Shown: positions 10,768 through 20,005 of the stretch, in pieces | Position numbering within the stretch: position 1 is the stretch's first letter | Layout: every line of letters starts with the position of its first letter | Assembly: GCA_900660155.1 (NCBI GenBank) | Contig: CABFPE010000241.1 | Location: 941,493 to 967,364, forward strand | Direction of reading: 5' to 3' | DNA length: 25,872 bases | Source of the DNA: Hofstenia miamia | Lineage: Eukaryota; Xenacoelomorpha; Acoela; Hofsteniidae | Made by a program: the position numbers and the translations under genes | The notes under the pieces: model-generated | What the model was told of the DNA's origin: nothing | The model's input: only the letters and a program-made list of their open reading frames with translations | Database searches by the model: none

Positions 10768-11050
10768 AAACTAATAGTATTGTCAATTGGAAATTAATCA
10801 TAACATAGTGCATAATAAATTCATTGTTCATTTTTTTTATTTCACTAACAATTTCCATCACTTCACATGCCTCATTATAAAATACATTTTTGTTTTATCA
10901 ACTTGACAATGGTTTCTTATGTGAGGTAATAAAATTATTGATTTTTAAACATATTTGTAAATAGTTTTTGCTTTTACTTAATAAATATGCATGCTTTAAA
11001 CTGGAGGGTTCACTTGATTGATGGTAAATGTATAGATTGATGCACAAATA

Positions 11051-11736
11051 ATGGTTCTTGTAATGCTAGTATCTTACAGATGTGGAGAAGATGAAGTATG
11101 CCACCCAGTGGGGTTGGGTGAATTTCCTTTGTATTTGGACAAACTGCTATATATAATGTACATGATGTGGAAGTTATTAATATTGGGTACCCATCAAAAT
11201 TTCTTAATCTTAAGACACAGTGGTGGGTCTTGAAGAAAAAAGATGGAACCAAAATTTGTTGTATAAAGATATAAACTCCATTCTTAAACCTGAAGGTGTT
11301 TCAATACAATTTAAATTGGTTGGTAGACACTTAAAAGCAACAAACAAGTTGGAATATGAGGTGAATTTAGCCAGGGCTGGCAAAATGCTAGGACTTTATG
11401 GAAAAATTTATCCAAATACAACAACTGATGCTAGCTATGAATGTGACAGATATGGTGGAAATCATGTTTTAATGATACAAACCAATATTGTAGAACCTAA
11501 TTTGTTGGTAATACCTGATTACCCATATTGGATAAATCACCATTAGTGTTAACACAATTTGCCAAAAAAGTACCATTTTCATAATACATCACAAAAAGCA
11601 AAATCCAATGTATAAGCCAGTGTCAAAATTGTACATTGATAGAATAAATGTAAAGTTTTGTAGCAAGCAAGATAAAATAATAGAATTTACTGGGACTGGA
11701 AGACTGTATATCATGATGGGTATTTGCACAGAATGA
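11051..11736 (+). pseudogene. Penton/minor capsid-like gene, copy 2, broken
   Basis: It is laid out as in copy 1: 11051-11233 (CHPVGLGEFPLYLDKL, HQNFLILR), 11220-11546 (GVSIQFKLVGRHL, LARAGKMLGLYGKIYP, NHVLMIQTNIVEP) and ~11548-11736 (NPMYKPVSKLYIDRINVKF, EFTGTGRLYI, TGA at 11734-11736). Frame changes fall near 11225 and 11547. Its middle section is longer and better preserved than that of copy 1 and keeps a GFxP-like GLYGKIYP turn. Start ATG 11051 is chosen because it matches the position used in copy 1; both have Met-Val-rich openings. The two copies differ widely, so the duplication is old. Confidence 0.68.
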
Positions 11737-12597
11737 AGAAATCAAAATTATTTCATTTGATGTTTGCATCATTTGTGTAAACTCTAAAGTTATAACTATA
11801 CATTTGTGTTTTTAATTAAATATAGCTATCAATATTAATTGTAAAATGTAACACATTTTTCAGTTTTTATGGAGATTGACTCAAGGATGGTTGAATTTCT
11901 CAAGTGCAGGGTAAGTTATTTTTACATTTAAATAATATGATTAAGCAAAAATTGATTTATTGTACATATTTAACGTGCTTAAAATTTTTTCCTTGATTTG
12001 TTAAGGAAAATGCAGCATCTATTATTGGTATAATGTGTAAATAAAAGAAATTACAAATATAAAACATTACCAAATAAAAACTGTAAAAGAAGCTCTGTTT
12101 TTCTTTCAACTCCATCACATTGCCTAACTTATTTGATGCTGTGTGAGAGAACATGTATTTTAACATTTCAAATAACAAAATTGTGTTTGATATATTTTTC
12201 AAGTAAGTGATTATGGTCAAATGTCATAGAACTAATCTTAAAATAAAATTAAAAAAAATTGAGTTTACAAAATAAATTGTTTGCTTAAAAAAATAAATTT
12301 AGCAAAAACATTATAACAAAATACTTAAAAAGAAAAAATATTTTTAAAAATTAATGTGTTGTTTGCAAAAAGTTTATATCACTTCATTATTCCCTTTGTT
12401 GTAATTTTCACATTATGTGGTAGAATAAAATATGTTTTGCTTTTAAATTCAGAAGATGAATGATATGGCTCATGTTAAAAGACTTTTAATGTAAAAAGAT
12501 CAATTCATGACTAAGCAACTCACTGCTTTTGAAGCTAATTAAACATCAGAGCAAACTTGGCTAACAAATGCATCTCACAAAGGTTAATGGGGGTATG
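11737..12597. other. Right interior of the Polinton-type element, no gene seen
   Basis: This is AT-rich DNA between the last penton-like copy and the right terminal repeat. A short frame opening at ATG 11869 runs into a splice-donor-like GTAAGT at 11911, but nothing identifies it. The minus-strand frame at 11957-12220 (87 codons) has no motif. I see no integrase, ATPase or polymerase remnant. Confidence 0.45.
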
Positions 12598-13619
12598 TTT
12601 TACATGTCTATATACATTTTTTGTACTATCTCTATTTCCATCATATGTTTTGATTTAAACAATTTTATATATGGTATTGTTTTATTCAGCTATACACATT
12701 GATGTAATATTTGATGCCCACTACATGCATTTTCAAGTTTATACATTTAGAACAAAGGTAGTGCATATCATGGAATATTGACTAATTTGGTGATACAAAA
12801 TGATGGAAAAGTGGAAGACCATGTGACACATACAACTATATAAAACAAACCCTATAAACCAAATATAGCCGAAAAATGGTGTGTAAGTCTCCAAAGCACT
12901 GAAACCTGGAAAATCCATGTAATATATACAGCCATGTAAAGTCATAAACAAATAAAAGTGAAAAATGTACAAAAAGTAGAGAAAAGATATATCAGTCTAC
13001 AAATGTGTACAACCTGAAAAGTCACATGCAAGTTGTTAAAAGATATAAGTCTCCAACATGTACAGTCATGAAAAAATCTGTATACACTAAAGAAATGAAG
13101 AGAGAGAGAGAAGATTGCCATGTAAAACTAATATAATAATATTGTATATTAAAACATGTGTATGTATGTATAAATTATATTAATAACACTGTACTTGTAA
13201 CCAGTCAAGCCATCAGGAATTCAGCCAGCAATGCATTTTCACTAATGCAATGTAAAATCCAGTGTATGCAAACACATGTAAGTACATAATGTTGTGTTAT
13301 AGCCATGTGTATTAACAAAAACCATGTAATGAAATTAGTCACTATATCAAAACATGCTGTGAATTTGAACTAAATTGAGTCCCTATGACATGTAAATGAT
13401 TCAATGAAATTGGCCTGTAAATGTCATGAATCACTAATTAAAATGCAAATTTGAAAATCCATTAGCAATAATTGTAAAATGTCAAAAGTCCATTAGCAGT
13501 ACTAATGTCAAGTTTGTGAGTCACTAATTAACATTTGCAAACACCCCCTCAATAACTCTGAGTGTTAAAAGAACTTCAGGGTGGCCCAATGTAACCAAGT
13601 CTGCCCTTCCTATACTACT
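12598..13619 (-). repeat. Right terminal inverted repeat of the Polinton-type element
   Basis: The reverse complement of this stretch matches 4467-6318 apart from the extra segment in the left arm. Anchors are the TGATTTAAACAATTTTATAT block near 12650, the shared decayed frame at 12739-12972, GAGAGAGAGAAGATTGCCAT near 13105, and the outer end CCAAGTCTGCCCTTCCTATACTACT's complement. It ends with CT at 13618-13619. It is about 1.02 kb long, within the usual range for Polinton terminal repeats. Confidence 0.85.
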
Positions 13620-13625
13620 ACTGCT
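13620..13625. repeat. Right target-site duplication, ACTGCT
   Basis: It pairs with ACTGCC at 4461-4466 (five of six identical, last base differing), as expected of an aged 6-bp duplication. Confidence 0.75.
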
Positions 13626-13947
13626 TTTAATAGTCATTCATAGGTGATTGGAAAATAGCAGTGGCTTACCATTTTATTTTTTATAGATGTACTACATTAA
13701 AACATATTTTAACATATCTTTACCAAATATGGAGTAAGATGACTTTTTATTTCAAAATAAATTAAAAATATCCTATTTAGTGAACAAAAGTATTAAAAGA
13801 TTACAAAACAATACTACTACTTAAATGTGTTACAATAAAAAACTAATGATTTAGATTTTTATAAAATAACTGATGGTCAGCATTTGAAACTGTAGGACTA
13901 TTTCCTAAGCAGAGAGAATATAAATCACTATATTTTGATTGTGGAAT
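13626..13947. other. AT-rich spacer with nothing recognised
   Basis: This is the right flank of the Polinton-type element up to the next coding remnant. No open frame, repeat or motif stands out. Confidence 0.4.
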
Positions 13948-14397
13948 TTAAATTTCCCCACACTTTCTGTGGAATAATCTTAATGTTGATGAATTTTGTA
14001 TGATGATTCTGCAATTCAATATGATTCCAGCACAACATATTTTATTATCAGTTAATGTGCAATCTTTGCAATTATTTTTGATGGATCTTATCTTTTCTTT
14101 TTCACTGATGTGCTCCATATATCTGTCTTTTAAAGATTGTTTAATACTTTCATTTTCTTCTCATAGAATGTACATAAATTGCACATGTCTTTTTAGGGTG
14201 GTGATTTTAAAAATCATTGTATTAACAACATGGAAATACAAATCATAGCAAGCCCAAAATTCATTGTTATCACATTCTTGATTGTACATGTCATACATTT
14301 TTCAAACTGTTAAATCTGAGCTGATATAACATTTAGAAGTATTTTGACAGCAGTAGTGTGATTCCATTTTCAGGAAATGTTGGATATGGTTAGCAAC
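13948..14397 (-). pseudogene. Transposase-like remnant, one frame with two stops
   Basis: Read on the minus strand from 14397 to the TAA at 13948-13950, a single frame of 150 codons is interrupted only by two TGA codons (near 14305 and 14165). It shows HIQHFLKMESHYCC, YISSDLTV, KMYDMYNQEC, CYDLYFHVVNT, then a charged stretch (KQSLKDRYMEHISEKEKIR) and ICCAGIILNCRIII with a later FHRKCGE. This order resembles the pre-catalytic region of an invertebrate transposon-derived family with an ESHYCR...YLSSDL...YDLY...VFNTEFN pattern. I recognise that only from general familiarity and cannot name the superfamily. No frameshift occurs across 450 bp. The catalytic domain is not seen downstream, so this is a fragment. 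Confidence 0.6.
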
Positions 14398-16047
14398 AAG
14401 TTAACAAATTATAAAGCAATTAAAACATTATCATATTCAATGCAACAATTACCATAAGTAACAACCTTTAGAATCATTGATGAGCTATTTATAGACCTTG
14501 AACATAGTTATTATTGTGACATCCATGTCTAAAGTGTTAATCCTAAGTGAACTTGTTGAATGCATAGAAAACAATTTTGATATTGTAAGATTGTCCTAAG
14601 AATTTTAAAATATTGGCTTTTAACAGCAAATTAAATATTAAAGACTGCATGGCGCAAGGATGACAAATTGTGTTAAGCAATTCCACTGAATTTAACTCAA
14701 GCCAACCATATATGCAGCCAGTGGAGTGAAATTTACTGAAACATCTCACCCAAACTCCACCAATTTATGGTAAGAATTTGCCTTAAAAATCAATATAAAG
14801 AAGTTTTAATATTAAGTAGTGTACAAATGACATAAATATAATACTAAAGTGGTATACAGTATATATACATATATAGTAGATGTATAGTATACCTATATTA
14901 TTGCAGCACTGGCTTAATAATAATAACAATCTACTATTGGGCAGCAGCCAGCAATGTCATGCTCAGGTATATTATTGTGTTGAATAATGTTGAACCTGAT
15001 TATTTGGAAAACTACCTGCTCAAATCTGACAGTGACATTGTGTCTGAGAATGAGGAAACATAAGAACTAAGCATGTTTTGGATTAGGCATGTCTTGACCT
15101 ATCAGAATATTTGTTATTATTTGTTTTATTATTTCCATATTCCTTATTTATTTTGATTTGTGAAAATGTTTGTCATTTTGGGGCTTTTGATGGATAAGTA
15201 GAAAAGTGTTTAGCTTAATGGTTCTCTTAGCTGATAAGAAAAGTATACATAGGTATACACATATACAAGCAATACTGGTATAAATCACATACACATATAG
15301 TATATGCATAACAATGGCATATGCATAACCATCACAACCTAATATTAAACATCTCTAGTAGAGATATTCTACAATATATTAAATGATCTTGCTTGCAAAA
15401 ATTACTTTAAGATAAATGAAATTATTCATAGTTTATATGAGCAATTCTCCTGCAAATGATAGACATTTTTTAATAATAAAGTGGGAGACATTTTTGCAAA
15501 TATTGTTTTATTAAAATTTTACCATAATTACAAACCCATACTCAATAGTGGAATGTATTTATTCATTGATTGCCAATTCTAAGATAAAGAACATAAGATA
15601 CAAGTCCATGGATTTGATTTACTAAACAAAAAACTTACTGTTCAGGATATCAAAAAATTCTTAATCCAGAATATCACTATCATGTTAAAATTAAACCATA
15701 GATGCACACCTTTATTAAGGCTTTAACAACTATAACCTGGATATGCTTTTTGCTTTTATACATGTAGTAGGCATTGCACATAAGTGTCTTTTACTTAATC
15801 TATTACATTCTCACTGGGGTGTAATCATTAAAACAATTTGCCCACAGTTATGCTTCTAATTTATAAGGTCGAAAAAATGCACAATAAATATTTTGATCAA
15901 TCATCTAAATTCCACTAAATTGTATCATTTGTCCACATAAAATGTTTACTGAGATTGAATGATAAATTACTTTGCAAATAATGTAAGGAAGACTTCTGAA
16001 CAACAGAACTGCAATGCTTGAAGACCAAATCATACAACTTCCAAGCT
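14398..16047. other. Long stretch without an assignable gene
   Basis: A 68-codon minus-strand frame (14543-14749, with CIYGWLELNSVELLN) lies just upstream of the transposase-like remnant and could be a further piece of it, but the link is unproven. On the + strand, 14985-15063 reads as a short acidic tail (DYLENYLLKSDSDIVSENEE) ending in TAA, coding-like in character but isolated. 15240-15335 is rich in TATAC/CATATGCATA motifs. Nothing else is recognisable. Confidence 0.4.
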
Positions 16048-16488
16048 CTAGTACATCCTTGCTTTCCACATTAGTGAGCTAACTAATGCATTGAAGATTA
16101 ATTGCAAGGCAAACTTCTTGTCATCCAGTGCTTTTTTCAAGACACTACAAATATTAATGCAAATCAAGTCCCAGATATTGTAAAAAAAACAGCAACCAGC
16201 CAGTGTTTTGAAGTTTCTTTTCATATCATATGGCTTTAGCAAAAAATCTTTGTGGTCAACATTGCCTTCCTAAGCTCTATGGTGAAGGAAATTCCTCTTT
16301 TGCTCCATTTTGACTCCACTGAGTGAGATGCAAGAAAGTTGTCAAGTTGAATTTTGTAGTCATTTCCCAAATTGGATAGATGTGCCTTCATACTTGTGTG
16401 AGCATGACTATAAAAGTCATAGATATATTTTGAGTTTGCCAGTTTTCTTTGTTTTGTTGTGTATTCAAGAATTAGTGCAACCTTCCAT
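16048..16488 (-). pseudogene. Unassigned coding remnant, two frames
   Basis: On the minus strand, about 16488-16230 encodes a coding-like segment with KQRKLANSKYIYDFYSHAH, LDNFLASHSVESKW and SFTIELRKAMLTT. The next frame, 16242 to the stop at 16048-16050, continues with LLKPYDMKRNFKTLAGCCF, ICINICSVLKKALDDKKFAL and SSLMWKARMY. The amino-acid mix is balanced, unlike the AT-driven noise around it, and the two pieces join naturally across a likely frameshift near 16236. This suggests a decayed gene of at least 145 codons. I do not recognise the family. Because it lies upstream of the transposase-like remnant on the same strand, both could derive from one element. Confidence 0.45.
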
Positions 16489-17865
16489 TATTGTTCAACT
16501 GAGGATTACCCCTCTGTTAAGATTGTTCAGGTCAAGTTATAGAGTTTGAAGCATTACTAAGTCCCATTTATTCAGTATTGTCACTCTGGAAAGTATAGAG
16601 AAGTTTTTGTCATTCACTATTTCTAGAGAACTCATATCATTTCTGAGACATCATATTTTTCATCCAGAAAAGTTATTGGGAGGTTTCCATTGAAAAAAAG
16701 TTCTAAAAATATTCGAAATACATAATATTTATGTTAGAAGTGACGTATTGAACATGTATAATCAAATTTTAAGAGTTCATAGAGTTCAAACCATAAATAA
16801 TATGGAAATAACATAAAATAGCATAAAAGAACCTTGAAACACAATAACAGAGGGATATTATTGGTTGCTTGAATAGCATTTAAGCATTGTTTATTATATA
16901 TTAAGCTCACTAAAATTAATTATTTTTTTGTGTTGAACTCTCAGAATACTTAATCAACATTCAGATAAAAACTTCAATGATAAAGAGTTATATTCAGTAT
17001 AAAGTCAATTTTGACCTAAACAGCTGTTTTAGAGGTTATAGGAATTTTCTATATGACACATAAGCATGTGTTGCTCAATCTCTCATTATGGTAAATGAAT
17101 AATGTCGTGGAAGTGGCTTATCAGTCTATTTTTATCAAGTAGGGAAATGTTATGTTAATACATTTATTTTTTTACAATCTCTAAATATGCAATTTTGAGA
17201 TTCCATTTTCCTGATTCATTAGTATTTTTGTGCTTCTTTCATCCCCGCCTATCCCCACATAGAAATCCGAAATAAAGTCTATTCAATCAACTGATTAACA
17301 AACAATAAATTTAGCCAAAACAAAAATTCAATCATACTGAACGTTATAAAATTAGCATTAATGATCACATTTTTCAAGATCAACAAATAAAAAGAGTTAG
17401 GCAACCAAAAATGGATTTCTTCATGTTAGTTGATAATTGCAAAATAAAATAAGCCACTTATCTCCATCATAGAGGAAATTGGGCTGAAAATTAAGACCCT
17501 CATAAGCCTGGGCAACAAAGTATTAGGACCAGCCTGAATCTTTCTTTAAATTACTGTCATTTTAGGCGCAATTGCTGATCGTGCAAAAAAATAGTTTTTT
17601 GATTTACTTGACCAATGTTGAGTAATTTAAATAACTTGAGTTAGAGAAGATATGTAATTTTAAAAATTTAAGTTACATTTGTTACTGAACACATTGCTTA
17701 AGCATAATATACCCCTCACTAGATTTGGTTTAATTTGCATATATAATTTGGTATTATTCAGCTTTTTAATTCGGTTCATTTCTTTCAATACCTCAGTTCA
17801 ATACCAACCCTGATCTCAAAGCAGAGATGAAGCATTTTAGATATTGTATTTGTACTTAAAAAAGC

Positions 17866-17868
<3 letters not shown>

Positions 17869-17915
<47 letters not shown>
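17869..17915. repeat. (TA)n microsatellite
   Basis: About 23 uninterrupted TA dinucleotides followed by a short (TAAT) run (GCTAATTAATTAATTAATCC). Confidence 0.97.
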
Positions 17916-17918
<3 letters not shown>

Positions 17919-18614
17919 CTAATTAATTAATTAATCCAAAATAGTTTTAAAATACAGATCAGATTGCATCTTAAGATTTTGGATCTGCACCTAATTACTT
18001 CTCTCCTTTATCCTTCAAACAAAAACGAGTCACAGTTTAAATGTATAGCAATTTGCTGGGAGGTGTTTTTTTTGAAGTGAGATGTTTTTCAAACACATTA
18101 AGTATATTATGACTTTGTTTGAGAAATTTAAAAACAGTTGCGCACTTTCCTTTCATCTGATCACATATGAATGCAATTACTAAAAATTTATTTTTTTCCC
18201 AATGAATTAATGTAGAATCATCACCTACGCTGAGATGTGCAGTTTCTTCAAAATGAGTTAATATCTATCTTGTTGAACTCTTTTGCCTCTAATACACTTT
18301 GCACTTGAACTAATCTATATTAGGTTCCACACAAGTGTAACAGTTAACCACTACTGTTTAGGTAGCTCTGTGAGACTCCAATTCACTGTAATCGAGGTGG
18401 GCCACTACCCAAAGCTTTATCCAGTCCCCAAGAGTCCACCCATTGCTCCAAGACTTCTATATTCCAGCAACTCAGCTCATGCTCACAAGGACAATATTTA
18501 TTATGTGTGCCCTAACTATTTGTGCTAATAAATGCTAGTCACAATTCGACTTACGGACTCACACTCAACAATGTGTGGTGTTAATATAATCATGCAATAC
18601 ACTAAGATGTGTTG

Positions 18615-18780
18615 ACACTAGCTGCTGAATAATTAGATAAACTATGTAATAAATAGAGCAACTTTCTAGCTTACATATAAGATAGTTAAAACTAGCAGCA
18701 ATTATATAAAAAAGGTAAAACTATAAAACTAACTATAAACTAAAGCAGCTTCCTAACATACAGTTAAAATAAATAAAAGA
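18615..18780. repeat. Diverged tandem repeat, unit ~85-95 bp
   Basis: Blocks of the form AAACTA...AGAGCAACTTTCTAGC...GTTAAAA (about 18638-18695) and AAACTA...AAGCAGCTTCCTAAC...GTTAAAA (about 18726-18770) resemble each other but are well diverged and AT-rich. I judged this by eye only. Confidence 0.4.
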
Positions 18781-19797
18781 TAACAATACAATACATATAA
18801 ATGGTCATTATTGGTAATTATAGGTCTCCTATGATGTACAAAATTTAGATCTAAAAAGATAATTAAAGATACAATACACCTAGCCTTATCGTGGATTTGT
18901 TACTACATGTAAAATGAATGATCACTACCCAGCTAAGCATGTTGAAAAATCTCCCTATTCATATACTTAACTTAGATGTGAGTAAAGATCAAGGCACCAT
19001 TTCATTTCCCCTCGCAACAGCCTTGTGATCACTACAAACATTGAATGCTTAGCTGCACATTATAATTAATTAATCAAACCAGTTAACAATAAAGATAATT
19101 CCAAGGAATTTACTTTCCATCATCCAAATAATATCCTTTGCACATATTCATAGAAATTAATGCAAACATTTATTATGCAAATAAGTACTTGTCACTGTTT
19201 CAATTTCTGCAGTCCATGTAGTACATTTCTGCGTGCTATTAGCTGCTTGCTAAAAAAAAGTGGAGGAATTCGTTCACATGTGATTTGACAAAGACACAAT
19301 GCGTCACATACTTGTTTTACAATTTATTCAAATTACATGACGTGATGCTAATTCTATTAAAATACAAAACTAGGAAAATCAGTTTTTTATGTTTTAATGT
19401 CATGTTTGAGATTGGTTACATCTTCATTTCTTTGCCTTTAATGGATTATGCTGCATTAATATCATTGCATTAACATATATTTTAAATACAATATTGCAGA
19501 TCAAATCAACACAATAGAATAAGGTTGTGAAGCAATTAAAAACAGGAGAGTCAAAAACAGAACTACATCGCAGCAACAGATAGCAATTTGTTTTGTTACA
19601 TACCGTACAGAAAAAATCCAAACAGCACTCGTGGAAAAACCATTCATTCCATTCTAATTTACATATATGAATCCCAATCCCTTTCACTAGATACATTTTA
19701 GTTGATTTCAGTAAAATCTATTAAGACTGCCAGATTTAAGTAATTATTCAATGTATTTAGTTACCTTCGCCTTTTTCTTATATTTTAGTAAAACATT

Positions 19798-19803
19798 TTT
19801 ATT
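19798..19803 (-). promoter_or_regulatory. Candidate poly(A) signal for the B-box gene
   Basis: AATAAA on the minus strand, about 205 bp past the stop codon of the B-box gene. In such AT-rich DNA this hexamer occurs often by chance. A variant ATTAAA (complement at ~19897-19902) is closer, so the choice is uncertain. Confidence 0.3.
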
Positions 19804-20005
19804 ATTATTATTAATATTAATATTATTACAATTATAAATATAATTTTATGCGTATACTTCAGTTGGAACAATTTTGCAAGCAATGTATGAAAATGTTTTA
19901 ATTGCGACTCCATACAAGCATTGGAATAAAAAACACAAAAACTAATATCTATTTAACTACCTCAATTTAAAATGCCAATAAGTTTTTGAACACGCACACA
20001 AAAGT

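Larger units (their letters stand above)
4467..13619. mobile_element. Polinton/Maverick-type element, decayed and short (9153 bp)
   Basis: The ends read AGTAGCATAGG at the left and the complement of AGTAGTATAGG at the right, so the element runs from AG to CT. They are followed inward by about 1 kb of inverted repeat and flanked by the 6-bp duplication ACTGCC/ACTGCT. Between the repeats are capsid-like, protease-like and two penton-like pseudogenes, all on the + strand. Polintons normally span 15-20 kb and also carry a protein-primed PolB, a retroviral-type integrase and a packaging ATPase. None was recognised, and there is no room for a PolB. This is therefore either a non-autonomous derivative that kept only the virion module or a deletion product. 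Every gene in it has stops or frameshifts. The boundaries rest on the inverted repeat and the target duplication agreeing, which is strong for a sequence-only call; the superfamily name rests on the gene set. Confidence 0.82.
16489..20005. other. 3.5 kb without an assignable gene
   Basis: This is mostly AT-rich unique DNA. It holds a (TA)n tract (17869-17915), a diverged tandem repeat at ~18615-18780 and a less AT-rich patch at ~18283-18530. In that patch a + frame ends in HKDNIYYVCPNYLC, but there is no identifiable domain. 19424-19696 (-) is a 90-codon Cys-rich frame starting with ATG, which I consider doubtful. The last few hundred bases are the 3' side of the B-box gene. Confidence 0.45.

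Noticed and set aside
11869..11916. Short exon ending at a GTAAGT donor in the Polinton interior
   Set aside because: It is only about 14 codons with no match or acceptor partner. Donor-like hexamers are common in such DNA.
14860..15340. TATAC/CATATG-rich clusters as a satellite or promoter
   Set aside because: No fixed period or repeated unit could be found by eye. They probably reflect local AT bias.
17500..17540. CCTGGGCAACAAAG resembling a primate Alu phrase
   Set aside because: Only this short phrase matches, with no Alu body, A-tail or left/right monomer. It is coincidence.
19424..19696. 90-codon Cys-rich frame downstream of the B-box gene
   Set aside because: It has an ATG, but no zinc-finger spacing, no homologue recognised and no coding-like codon pattern. 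It was left out as a gene.
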